DNA of 64,000 bases from Adineta steineri. Lineage: Eukaryota > Rotifera > Eurotatoria > Adinetida > Adinetidae. Shown piece after piece: positions 47,801 through 59,363 of the stretch. Every line of letters starts with the position of its first letter. Position 1 is the stretch's first letter. The DNA lies in the NCBI GenBank assembly GCA_905250115.1, contig CAJNOI010000329.1:1-64000 (forward strand), read 5' to 3'. The notes below the pieces were generated by a model, which saw nothing but the letters and a program-made list of their open reading frames with translations, was not told where the DNA came from and made no database searches. Both the position numbers and the translations under genes were made by a program.

Positions 47801-49643
47801 AGAAATAGTGATGAGAACAATAAAGAGTCGTGTTAAAAGTCGTTCACGATATATATTAGTAGGAGTACGCGGTTTGGAACTTTCAAAAAGATTTAAAGAA
47901 ACGGCTTTTTCTTTAATAGACTGTGGTACAAGTCGAATGCGATCCCGTATTGTATTAACTAAAAATAAAATTTAAATCAATTGAAAATGTATAAACATTC
48001 CTTTCACCCTCAAGATATTTATTTAATCATAATTATGATGTGTATCACTATTTAAATAATGAGATTCTCGAATCTAGTGCACCCAAGGACAGAATAGATG
48101 TTCGCAATATCGATGTAGCCGAGTTGAATAAAAAATCATCATTATCTGATGTAGATAGAAACTTACTTTGTGAAAAAACAACTTATTTCAATCTTAATTT
48201 AGATATCCACACATACAAATACAATTCGTACTATATCTTATTCACAACATTTCGTTAATCATATACATACTACCATTACTATATGTCTTAAGTCCAAAAA
48301 TCTAAACTTGTAACCATGTACTCTAGCATTTGCAGGTGTGGACATGTGGCAACTTTCATTCAGTTATGAAAATGAGAGAAAATGAATTCTAACTTACATC
48401 GATGCTGCCATGATAAGTGTATCTGTGGTACATTTTCAACTGGTACAACACGATTTTTTCGACGTAGTATAATTTTGGCAATGAAAGGTGCAAACAATTT
48501 TATGCCAATTGATAAGCCACTAAATATACCCATGATTGTAGTAATAATAAAAGCAATATTAAAACGACGTGTATATGAATATGAACAATATGGAGGATTA
48601 CATTGTGAATAATGTATATCAAAATCAGTATTAATTATCATTTTATCAATCATTAATTCATTTAAAAGTGTTTCTACTGTTGACTTTGAAGAAAAATGTT
48701 TCAGTGAATTATTTAATAATGGTTTTATATCTATAGATAATGATTGATGTAAGAGAGAAAGACATGTTTGATTATAATAACATTCAAGTGTTGAAGCGAG
48801 TGTAGCATCAAGCATCAAACAATTCATTATCATTCCTGGTATAGTGATTAAATGTCCATAGCTATCGTTAAATGTAGCAGGACGTGGACAACCTTCAATA
48901 TTCAAACAGGAACAATCATTGAACAATCGAGGAGTCATTCGAATAAAACCAGATGATAAAATACGTAAATGAAAATTTGTTTGTAAAGCTGATGCACTTT
49001 GATCTCCACTAGTCATACGACGAATGGCAAACAAAGTATGAGCCAGTGCTGTTTGAGACGAATCGATTTGACTATTAAATATTGTTTGAACTTGACTTCG
49101 AATAGTTTCTTCGACAGATACTGTTGGAGTGAGAATACGTGATGTATTAAATTTTGCTACAGCATCATCCCAACTTCTTCGACTTGCAATACATAAACCT
49201 ACAATGATTTGCCAAAAGAAACTCAAAGTAACACGAAAATCTTCTGTAGATTCAAATGAAATGTTTTCATTTGTAAATAACTTATCAATCCATATTTGTT
49301 CAATAAATTCACTTGAACAAACTTGATGAAAAATAACTTCAGTTGTAACAAATGTACTGTATGTAATAGCATGGTTCGAACATGGACAATACAAAGTATT
49401 TAGATCGCTATTTGTTAATTGTAAAAATCGTGTACGAGAAGGTGTATCTTCAGTTTTCTCAATAGTTCGAATCATAAATGAAGTAATAATTACAACAGCA
49501 ATTAAAGATACAAGTAATAAACAGACATATATACGAGTAGAAAGTAGTTCTTTTGAAAGAGTTTGATCAGTACTCGATGACTTTTTGAAAAGATTTAATT
49601 GAAGAAATGATTGCCATAAACGATTTATCAAATTGGCTGCCAT
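44900..49643 (-). CDS. Three-module Cys-rich multi-membrane-span protein, minus-strand copy
   Basis: Four exons: 48398-49643, 46612-47958, 46110-46496 and 44900-45792; phases sum to 1290 residues. Same unrecognised family as the gene at 37999, arranged convergently with it. Each module has the N-terminal TM, a C-P-C block (LYCPCSNHAITYSTFV; LQCPCSNISVPYEAFL; ITCPCTHISIPYDNFI), FHQVCSS or its variant FHEACTT, the C-x-C motif (DCSCLNIEGC; MCKCSVNYNVC; SCSCATLQTC), a STLxCxYxxxC block, CxPxxCxY, and a C-terminal TM. Module 2 has lost the two Cys of the LxCFYxxxC block (GWWYNITYLEYI). Modules are separated by phase-1 introns, as in the plus-strand gene, but internal introns have mostly been lost. 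The start at 49643 is the ATG after which the first cytoplasmic segment begins. Intron 1 (439 nt) contains a plus-strand open frame of uncertain meaning. Confidence 0.72.
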
Positions 49644-49667
49644 TGCACACACAATTCAAGATATAAA

Positions 49668-49726
49668 CTTGAGAGTGTGTGCTTAGGTGGGTGGCTGTCT
49701 TCTCTTCAACCGCACCGCCACCCGTG
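49668..49726. repeat. TGTGGG-type fold-back element
   Basis: ACTTGAGAGTGTGTGCTTAG then GTGGGTGGC, opposite CCGCACCGCCACCCGTG. It sits 25 bp upstream of the start codon of the minus-strand three-module gene, so it lies in its promoter or 5' UTR. Confidence 0.55.
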
Positions 49727-51297
49727 AAATGTGAAGAGAACGGATATCATAGAATTTCTAAACAGAAAATTATCTGAGTAAAAATGATTTTTGTCTATAA
49801 ACTAACTTATGCTTCAGACATCATTTTCGAGCACGGATTCTAATTGTAATGATAAAGTTCGATTGTCTACTTTCATAATTATATATTAATCTTTATTACG
49901 AAAAAGATATTAACTATAAACTTACCATAGCATGCAGCTTTTCTTTTATACAATGTATGGAGAGTCAAGCCATTACAAAATTAAAGATGATAAATAATAA
50001 AATCGAATTGATACTACTGTTAGAACGAGTGAAAATACTCGTTGAAATAACTAAGAAATCTCTCTAATCAAATGTCGATTATTATTAAATGACAAAATAA
50101 GCATTTTTTTCTCTGAGAATTTATCATTTAATCTAGAGTAAAATGTGTAACACAATGGTAAAAATAACATGAATGAATGTTTGTATATATATCTAGATTT
50201 TTCTCTTTTATATACACTATGTATATATCATGCTCATAAATGTGTAGACCTAACAACAGATGCCATTTCTCATTATATTTTTCTTCTGTTCTTATCACTA
50301 CAGAGTATTCATTCAATAGCCAGATGTAGCTGTGGGTGTGCAGATAGGCAGAAAATGCTATGACTTTTAACAAAAAGAAACAAAACTTAAAGCAGGAGGT
50401 TGTGATACAAACGGAAAAACAATGTGTAAAAATGAAGGTTAAAGAACGGATACAACAGAAAAAAATGGCATGATAAATATACAGAATTGCGTTCCACAAT
50501 AAAATGAAACGACGGAAATGCGAGCAGAAATGATTTCCAAATGGGGAGAGAGAAAGTTTTATTTGTTGGGTAACTTAAAAAAAAATGACGCATTAAACAT
50601 TGTTAATACCCATTCAAAATTTTCAAATTATATATTGAATATTAAATTTCAATGAATGAATCATCTTGAGGGCGAAGATGTTGATAATGATAATAATTTC
50701 AATTGTAAGAATGTATCTTTAAATAAAGCATCTTCTAATATCAAACTAAATCTAGATTTGTTATTGACTATAATTGACAGAAGATAGTTCTGATCTGTTT
50801 TTATATATTGATTTATTTGAGAAAAAAAGTGCTAAAAAATTTCCCAATGAAATGAAATTAAAATTAATCTGCATTTTCATTTAATATTCAATCAATTTTT
50901 TAAAACGTTGATTTAGACAATAAAATATTTCATATAGAGAAAAAAATCAATATACAGTTCTTTTTTTGCCGTTTACGGACGCACATCTGTTTTCTTATCT
51001 TAAAATAGAAGTAAATTTATAGTAGTACGCTTTATACTTCTATGTTATATAAAAATACACTTGTGTCAATAATCCACATAGTGAAATAACGTATACGTAA
51101 AAAAATGCTTTTTGTCTTCCGTTTTACGATAACTATTTATATCTATAATATAACAACATGGTGTAGATATATACGCAGTTAATTGTAACTTGTTGATCAT
51201 CAAAAAGTCGAACTTATATTTTATTTAATGATAAGGACTGTAGTGCAAATATACAATTTCCAAATATCTCTCGTGTTCTAAATATTGGCTTTATAGT

Positions 51298-51350
51298 GAT
51301 GGATGCGAATGATTGTTCTTTGATTACCCACACTCACCCGTACCTTAGTT
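51298..51350. repeat. TGTGGG-type fold-back element, diverged
   Basis: The left arm GATGGATGCGAATG is weak; the right arm ACCCACACTCACCCGTACC is clear. Confidence 0.45.
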
Positions 51351-51671
51351 TTTGGTGTGGGTATATATCTACTTGTTTATTATTATAAAAAAGAAACAAA
51401 ATCATAAAAATACGTTTGAAAACTTTTCACATACGAAATCAAAAACAGATAAAACGTTTTCAAGTAAACACACATTTCGTTGGATAGAAATATTATTTGA
51501 TGTAGTGCATAGTAATTAGTAAAAAATAAAGAAAGTAAATATTGCGCATAAACACAAATAATAAACTAGAAATTATGAATAAGAATAAAATATTGTTCTC
51601 TTTTTTTTTATATTTATTGAAAATTGTTAAAGGAGATTGAATAGTTTTGTTTATTTATTATATACGCTAGC

Positions 51672-54600
51672 CTATTCTTCGTCAGATGAAGATCCATACT
51701 TATTGGTATTGCCTGCACCGTTCTTCCCTTGAGTAATTGCAGATCTGCTTGCTTTTGGCTCGGTGCTTTTCGCTGTCGTGACTAAAACAAAAATCGCTTA
51801 GCATTTTAAACTAGATCTTCAGCCTTAGTTTTTTTCTTTCTTTTTAGAGGGAGAAAATAATACCATACTCCAGTTCCATGTGGTGCTTTTATGAAACAAG
51901 AAAATTACAACTTTTTCTTTAGGTAGAAACATATCTTGTCTCAGCAGAGATTTTTAAAAAGAAATATTCATTTTTTCGTGCAAAACTGAATGACTTTAAT
52001 ATCTACCGTTTGCATTTATACCATACTGAGAAATGATTTTCATCAATATCAGACGCACCAGATTTAGCACATTTAGTCATAGCTTACGTTACATGACAAC
52101 TGAACGATAAGTATGATCTAGAGTACATACGATATCACGGATAATGGGGTATGTTTGAATATTTGGGACTTAGGATAGAGAGGACATCGACTAGGATGTA
52201 AGTGACTGGGAACAAGGGAAGGGGGCCAAAGAGAGGCGAGCATACCATTATTTATAATATGGCGTATAGTCAAAGTCATAATCATCATGTTTACTTTTGA
52301 GTTACTGCTCAATGGTAATCATGAGCAAAATGTGCTAGTTTTCATAATTTTGACAGCTTTCAAGTACATTACCTATATTGCGATCTTTGGCAAGATCTGT
52401 ATCCCGATATGTACTTCGAACTTCTGGCTCTTGCAATGTTCCATCAGCTTCATTCATATTGGAACTAACGGATGATTTGAAGCGTGGTTCATTGATGTCC
52501 TGTTCGAGATCATCACCTTCGAGCAAACAAGCACGAACATCCTTTCTATCATGAACTTGATAGATGTTTCGGAGAAATGTTTCAGATGTCATACGGTCGG
52601 CAGTACGAAGGAGAAATCGATCTTCATTCACTTCTTCATTTGTATCATCGATCATATTTTTAGGATCATTTGAATCCGCTTGACTTTCTGAATCTGTCAA
52701 TAATGATCTATTCAACGATTTAATGATGCGTTGTCGTTGACTGTCGAGCAGATCTACAGATATTTGTGCACTTTTTTTTGCATATTCTTTCAAATCATCA
52801 GGTTTCATATCATTATTCGTATTTTCTCCAACAAGTTGTTGTGCGAGTCCATCGAGTAGTACGCTCGTTTCTGTTAGATCACTAATTTGTTGTTTCCAGT
52901 AATCAAGAGCTGTCAATATTTTCTCTAATTCGAGATTAGCCATACGCGCAATATCAATATCAGTGGCATGGCTTAGTTGGTTGGCGATTGATCGAGGTGA
53001 AAAAGATTTGGCTTCATTAAAGTGAACAACTTTAATGGCAACATTCGAATTAAAATGACTAACTATATCGTTGACAAGTCGACCACATGTTACTTCATAA
53101 ATTTCTTGAGCAGTTTTACGAGCACTATCGTGATGTGAGCCAGTGTTTGAATCACGTTTACTAGTTAAATATGAATCTGAACCAGAGATGAAATCAAGTA
53201 AACTTGGTTTTTTAATGCTAGCGAAGATTTCTCCAATAGTCGCTTCTCTATACAAATCAGTTTGACCACTTGACCTGTTCGTTGTAGATGTGACATTTTT
53301 AACGAACACATTTGGTAATACTTGAGCATAAAATCCATGTTGAATTTCACTTGGTATACGGAAAGTTAACCTTTTGATCCATGCAGTTATATCGTATTGG
53401 ATATAGGAACTACAAGAGAGACGTGCATGACGTACAGCTTCGACAGCTTTAGATAACATGGTGCGCACCTCTCGATGATAGTCAAGTTCTACTAGGCTCA
53501 AAAATGCCGTATGTTTCGCTAGATGCGCATGTTGGGTTTGTGAGAGTAAATGTCGAGTGACATCTTCTCGAAACTTATCAAGTAAATAGGTATGCATCTG
53601 AGTAAACCACGGAATACCAATAGCAAATGTATGTCGCATACGTCGAAACAAGACGTCACGTATCAATTTTTCTGTGTTTGGACACGTGCTTGAACCACCG
53701 TATAAGTGCGTTTCATATGAGACAATTTCGTCTCGAGTTAACTCTTCTGGTTTATGCGATAGAACCATATAGGCGAATAGTTTATGCAATCGGCTAAATT
53801 GACTGGCACCAACACATTTCGAATCAAGTGTGTCGATTAAGTTTTGACCATCTACGTCATCTATATTCGCATTGACTTTAAGTTGAGTATCGGTTAAATG
53901 AGCTCGCCAAACGAGTTGTTGACATCGTGGCCAATTTCGATAGCCATTTTCGATTTCAGCATAAGTAGAACCATATTTTTGTGTGGGAAAAAAGTAATCG
54001 ATCTCCGCTTTGTATGCAGCATATTGACCGAGTGTCTTCTGAAAATCAGCTAAATACACCAAATACGATTTTCGAATTAGAGCCGGATCAGCTAGTTTGT
54101 ATTCATTCAATGCGGCTTCGTATTTTTGATTAGCATGAATGAGCTGTTGTCCAAGTGTTGCGTTAAGAACCGGTGCCGCTTGGTAAAATGCCTAAAGAAA
54201 AATAAATTGAACAATCTAGTTTATTTTCATTTTCCAGCTTGCATTAGCTATCGTACTTATATTATGTTACAAATATCCTCAACACACGATTATTCATTTC
54301 ACAAATGAAGATAAATGAAACAAACGACAATAACTCAGGAATGCAAGTAGTTAGCCATATATAGTTGTCACTCGTCAAAATAGACGTTTGGAGCCTGTAT
54401 GTATTCAAGACTAAGAAAAATCTTCATCAAGTTCTGACATATTTCTGAAAAGATTTTCAAGAAAATCTAGTTCGTGATCGAGAAGGAGTTGCTTGATTTT
54501 CGACCTATACGAAATCTTTTGATATCCAGGTTAATTAGTCCCGATCATAAACCATCGTATACCACTAAATCATGATAGAATACGATAGCTGTTCACAGTG

Positions 54601-56986
54601 TTCATTTACGGCAATCATGTATGATCTTTCACAATGACTTACGACTATGATAAACAACCTCTGTAAAAACTCGTCACATATGACTACCGTAATGGTATAT
54701 GTATAACGTGGTTTTGAATGTGAATGAGAAAACAAAAGTAACACCCACACCCTGTTCTATTAGCAGAAAATATGTAATCGGAGTCCCACGAAGTTTATCG
54801 TTTTTCTCCGTTCTGAGGTATTCAATCACTCTGGTTAGTCTCGGTCATAATTCATAACACAGACTCATAACATCTATTCGAAAATCTTCAGGAATTTGAT
54901 GAAAATTTTTCTTTTTGTTGAATATTTACGGGTCCCAAACGTTTCATTTGACTAGTGCAAACCTCACACAGCTAGTTTCTTGCGCTCCGCAGTTATTATC
55001 GTTTGTTTTACTCATTCTCTTTTTTGAAATGGTTAATAGACATTAAGATAGCTTAAAAAAACAAATATTACCTTCAACCAACGTTTCTGAATGTGCTGTC
55101 GCACAACATTGATGCCGATTAGTGAGCGATATCGTCGATTAAATTCTTCGTAAAAAGAAGGTGCTTTATTTGCCTTTAAATTGATTTCCCGAATCCATTG
55201 ATTGACATACTCTTCTTCGAGCCGTGGTAGATCGCTCATATATTGTTCATTACTTTTGAAACTTTCATCGCCCATGACACGTGCATCAGGTATCATACTA
55301 ACAAAATATGTGTCACTCTGAGACGCTAAACGTTCGCTTATGCCTCGGTTTGCGCGACTACCGTTCAGATTGTTACGCGTGAACATATCGAATTTAGTTT
55401 GAATTGTACACATATGATCCTTGTAATCGAGTCTTGGTGGCAACTTAGAACCTTTGTTCAAAGCACCTGTGCATAAATCGGCAACCGTTCGACCACCATA
55501 ATAATTGGCCAACTCTTGGTTGGCATCAACTAGCAACACAATGACGAATTTCGGATTACGTACGTAGAATTCGGTGACTAAAATCAAGCAAATAATCTAT
55601 TAGAATGACTTCTGAAAAACTATACAATTTATATCTTGAGGGTGTGGGTGGTGATGGGTGTGGGTGTGGATATGGGTGGGGGTGGGTGCTAGATGAATAC
55701 AGTATCCACACACATACACCCACACTCACACCCTCTTGTTCTTTTGATTATCTGTTAGACATCCCTAATAGGGTGATCTACCATCCTATATATATATAGC
55801 GTATGTTTTTCTTTGAATAAACAAAGGTATAAGATGCTCAACTTCAGTGATTAAACTAACAAAAACATATATTTTAATAGAGTCGGTGTGTTACTGTTTA
55901 TCAAGCATCGATGTGGCAGTAAGTGTTCGCGTTTCAGTGAACACCGATTAAGATATTCGGCACAGTCAGTACCACTGTAGTGAGTGCTCTAGTACACGGC
56001 TGAATGCAATGTCGGTTTGAGATTTACCAAAACTGCATATTCTTAGACATCATTTAGCCAATTATAATCTATATGATCGTCAACTTGAATCCATTATACT
56101 ATAGATGAATAGTAATTCAAAGTTTTTACATACATCCTTCATCAGGTCTATTTTTCTTCACAAAAGAATTCATTTATAAAGCTATTTTCATTCTTGTTGG
56201 TGAAATATAGATCTTGGGAATATGGGTACATCAGGAAATCGTACTCCTACACCCATACCTTCAAGATTTTAGATTGAATCAAATACAAAAATCTAATGGA
56301 ATGTTCAGTACAGCTATGTTAAGTATGACAGCTTTTTCTGAAAACCTCACTAACACTAAGCTTTTTTTTTACATTATTCAGCATATCATGAACGCGACTA
56401 GACGCAAATGAAAATAACCTTGCGCGCTAACGGCTCACGTTGTCGGATTTTCTATATCTGGAAACCAAACATACTTTTTAAAAAAGTAAAGTAAACTTTG
56501 TATAAGTGAAGAAGCAAACTTACTTTTTTCTACAGCGTCGCGTACATTTGGATCACCTTGACCTGCAACCAGACCTGGCACATCAAGAATCTCCATATCC
56601 GGATACGTGTTACTCTCAATTTCAACTTCATAAGGAACAGTTGAAAACTGAGATTCTACCTCAACTTTTTTCATATGCAACCCAATATGTTTAGCAAGTT
56701 CTTTAGTTGTAACACCTTCTGGTTTGACGACACGTCGTGTTAAAGCATCAGGATTGTAACGAAGTTGATAGGCTACTGGACATCGAGTAGCTATACCATC
56801 ATTGGTAAATGTACACGGAAAACCGAGAAAATTTTGTACCAGCATCGATTTACCTGTCGATGTCTCACCAACAAAAACGATTCGAGGCGGATCAACGTCG
56901 AGTTTGTATTCATCTGCAATTTGGCGTAGCGAACGATAGGCAGCAAATGCTGTCTTATCCATCACGCCTAAAGACGAATCTTCCAT
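51672..56986 (-). CDS. Dynamin-superfamily large GTPase
   Basis: Four exons: 56524-56986, 55072-55577, 52373-54191 and 51672-51781; phases sum to 965 residues. The GTPase domain is complete: P-loop GETSTGKS (residues 40-47), switch-I Thr in GIATRCP (Thr67), DVPG (135-138) and TKFD (215-218, the T/NKxD motif). The LPPRLD-type spacing between G3 and G4 is typical of dynamins. The remaining 600 residues are mostly helical, as expected for middle/stalk and GED regions, with no PH domain, no membrane span and no proline-rich tail recognised; the C-terminus is acidic (GSSSDEE). Dynamin-family proteins polymerise on membranes and use GTP to constrict or remodel them. Which subfamily (Mx-like, DRP-like or other) is not clear from reading. 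Introns 1 and 2 are long (946 and 880 nt), and intron 1 carries two fold-back elements. Confidence 0.8.
54192..55071 (-). other. Intron 2 of the dynamin-like gene
   Basis: 880 nt with a half fold-back at about 54712-54755 (TTGAATGTGAATGAG ... ACACCCACACCCTG). Nothing else seen. Confidence 0.5.
55634..55738. repeat. TGTGGG-type fold-back element, long intact copy in an intron
   Basis: Left arm begins TCTTGAGGGTGTGGGTGGTG and continues with several GTGGG words; the right arm ends ACACCCACACTCACACCCTC. About 105 bp, within intron 1 of the dynamin-like gene. Confidence 0.75.
56212..56268. repeat. TGTGGG-type fold-back element in an intron
   Basis: ATCTTGGGAATATGGGTACA opposite ACACCCATACCTTCAAGAT. 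Second copy in intron 1 of the dynamin-like gene. Confidence 0.6.
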
Positions 56987-57162
56987 TTTTTCAAGTCGGG
57001 TAGGATATTATCTAAAAAGAGGATATAACTGGATAACTCCACATCTGTATTGAAGCAAAAACATAAAACATCTAGAATATTTTGATTTTTCAATAGTGCA
57101 GATCAATGGAGCTTTCTTACAACGTGGCTTGTGACTCGAATTCGATATCTTTTTCGGTATAT

Positions 57163-57300
57163 TGGGTTGGTGGATTGGGTGCAGGTATGGGTATGGATGT
57201 GAGTGGTGTGATCCGGTGCGGATGTGTGTTTCTGATGGATATGGCACTTATACCTACACCCACACCACATTCGACACCTACCAACATCAACGCTCGCACA
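57163..57300. repeat. Large TGTGGG-type fold-back, diverged
   Basis: The left half is rich in GGGTGCAGGTATGGGTATGG; the right half contains CCTACACCCACACCACATTC. About 140 bp, 180 bp upstream of the dynamin-like start codon. Confidence 0.5.
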
Positions 57301-57667
57301 CACACTCCATATATCACGATACTGGAGTATCGATATATCACTGTGTCCATGTACTGCTGCAGGACAGAGTTCGGAAGTTGTGTGTATTGTTTGTCGCTGA
57401 GATATACATTGTTCAAACTTTATAGAAATATCTGGATCAGTTTGAATTTGCCGCAAAATCAAATCCCATATTAACTTAATAGTCTGAAAAAAAGCGTGTT
57501 GTTTTTTTCAAGACTTCCATCAACGATAGCGTTTGCTTATGCCTCACGTAATACTACCACACACGCTGGTAATAATGTTATGTTGAAAGCTAGAAAGCTC
57601 TTTTTATACTACAGGTAAGCTCTTACACGTTGCTTATCATCATTTTATGAGGTAGGGCGCTGTTGGT

Positions 57668-57772
57668 CGAATGACTTTTCGTCGAATAGATGACGTGTCG
57701 AAAGATTTTTCGCCGAATGCACAGGTCGTCGAAGATTTTTCGTCGAAAGATATGTTGTCTAGAGATGTTCCG
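57668..57772. repeat. Degenerate TCGAA / TTTTTCG repeat
   Basis: Words such as GTCGAAAGATTTTTCG and CGTCGAAGATTTTTCGTCGA recur roughly every 25-30 bp immediately before the TGTGGG array. Related in look to the TTTCGAC minisatellite at 29133. Confidence 0.5.
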
Positions 57773-57777
57773 CCAAG

Positions 57778-57985
57778 TGTGGGTGTGGGTGTGGGTGTGG
57801 GTGTGGGTGAGGATATGGGCGAGGGTAAACGTGTTAGTGTGGGTATGGGTGAAAGTGAACGCGTGAGTATGGGTGTGGGTGAACGCGTGGGTGTAGGTGT
57901 TGGTTTCGCTGGTAGTTAATGCTGGTGGTATATTCATATATTATGAAGCTGCATTCACCCTGACACCCGTCTAAACTGCACATGC
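57778..57985 (+). repeat. TGTGGG array with G-quadruplex potential
   Basis: Five uninterrupted GTGTGGG units at 57778-57807, then variant units (GTGAGGATATGGGC, GTGGGTATGGGTGAA) interspersed with GAACGCGTG to about 57905, followed by a poor right arm (TTCACCCTGACACCCG). This is the longest near-perfect stretch of the telomere-like motif in the window. Confidence 0.7.
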
Positions 57986-58723
57986 GCACACCCGCCGCTA
58001 ACCATTACTGATAAGCGACGGTTACATTTATGTTATCGCGAGTGGCTCGTTTCGCAGTGACACATTGGTGCACATTCATTTTATCTCATCGAAGTTGCAG
58101 GTAAGTATAAAAGAGATAATGCAAGTTTCTTTCCAAGCTTCCAAACAATGCGTGTTTGGATCTCCTAAACAGTTTCACACTTTTCGAAAAAGATTCTTTT
58201 TGACCAAATGCAGTATTTGTTCGGTGTTTTATCCACACCTTCCAGTACACTAAAAATAGTTTCCACAATAGGTCTTTTTTCGTTCTCGATGTGCAGAGCT
58301 GCTACTTCAGTCGCAATGGTCAGTGCAATATTTTTACTTTCCTGCTCTCTTTTGTACTGAATGTAACAATACAAGTGGCAACTCGTCTGCTGTGCTTTAA
58401 TCTAGGTGGCCTTAAGATTCTATAAAACCTTCAACTTCTGTGAAATGTACGAACATCAGACCTATGAGCTGAAAGAAAAAAGAGGTGCCACTAAAAACAA
58501 ACCGAGAGAAGTCCCAAAAAACCTTCATAAACATTTGAAAAGATGTAAAAAACATATTGCGTTTTATACGTTCTTTTTATTTCTTGTTTTTTTCTTATAT
58601 CTCAACTGCAGTGTTTCGGTTACCATTTCGCTTTGTTAGAAGTTGTTTACTGCAAAAGATCAGAAATCTAATAAAACTCGAGAAAAAAACCCTTTCATTA
58701 TTAAACGAAGAGAGGGCTGACCA

Positions 58724-58766
58724 TCTTAAGGGTGTAGGTGTGAGCATGTGTATTATATCCAACACC
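58724..58766. repeat. TGTGGG-type fold-back element cut by an assembly gap
   Basis: Starts ATCTTAAGGGTGTAGGTGTG and reaches CCAACACC just before the N run. The right arm may be partly lost in the gap. Confidence 0.5.
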
Positions 58767-59160
58767 NNNNNNNNNNNNNNNNNNNNNNNNNNNNNNNNNN
58801 NNNNNNNNNNNNNNNNNNNNNNNNNNNNNNNNNNNNNNNNNNNNNNNNNNNNNNNNNNNNNNNNNNNNNNNNNNNNNNNNNNNNNNNNNNNNNNNNNNNN
58901 NNNNNNNNNNNNNNNNNNNNNNNNNNNNNNNNNNNNNNNNNNNNNNNNNNNNNNNNNNNNNNNNNNNNNNNNNNNNNNNNNNNNNNNNNNNNNNNNNNNN
59001 NNNNNNNNNNNNNNNNNNNNNNNNNNNNNNNNNNNNNNNNNNNNNNNNNNNNNNNNNNNNNNNNNNNNNNNNNNNNNNNNNNNNNNNNNNNNNNNNNNNN
59101 NNNNNNNNNNNNNNNNNNNNNNNNNNNNNNNNNNNNNNNNNNNNNNNNNNNNNNNNNNNN
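58767..59160. other. Assembly gap (394 N)
   Basis: 394 N between a fold-back arm and a 21-bp minisatellite. Repeats on both sides are the likely cause of the gap. Confidence 0.95.
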
Positions 59161-59363
59161 TCAGTGCTACTTCAATCTACTTCAGTGCTACTTCAGTGCT
59201 ACTTCAACCTACTTCAGTGGTACTTCAATCTACTTCAGTTCTACTTCAATCTACTTCAGTTCTACTTCAATCTACTTCAGTGGTACTTCAATATACTTCA
59301 CTGGTACTTCAATATACTTCAGTGGTACTTCAATATACTTCATTGGTACTTCAATCTACTTCA
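59161..59363. repeat. 21-bp minisatellite
   Basis: About nine and a half tandem copies of GTGGTACTTCAATCTACTTC-A with small variants (GTGCTAC, GTTCTAC, CTGGTAC; AATC/AATA). Because 21 is a multiple of three, all frames stay open, which creates false coding predictions. The array begins at the edge of the N gap, so its true length is unknown. Confidence 0.85.

Larger units (their letters stand above)
49644..51671. other. Intergenic, 2 kb
   Basis: Contains fold-backs at 49668-49726 and 51298-51350 and an isolated terminus ATCTTGAGGGCGAAGATG at 50663-50680. No gene seen; overlapping short open frames at 50128-50593 show no coding features. Confidence 0.45.

Noticed and set aside
48040-48258. 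72-codon plus-strand open frame inside intron 1 of the minus-strand three-module gene
   Set aside because: Protein-like in look (SSAPKDRIDVRNIDVAEL) but with no family match, no splice context and no neighbours; kept out of the gene list as possible chance or relic.
50128-50593. Minus-strand open frames of 68-123 codons
   Set aside because: Phe/Tyr/His-rich composition typical of AT-rich noncoding DNA; no motif, and overlapping frames contradict one another.
57103-57937. Several long open frames rich in Val/Gly or Thr/His
   Set aside because: Translation products of TGTGGG repeats; six-base periodicity keeps all frames open.
59161-59363. CRISPR-like regular array
   Set aside because: The repeats are directly abutting 21-bp units with no unique spacers, and the genome is eukaryotic.
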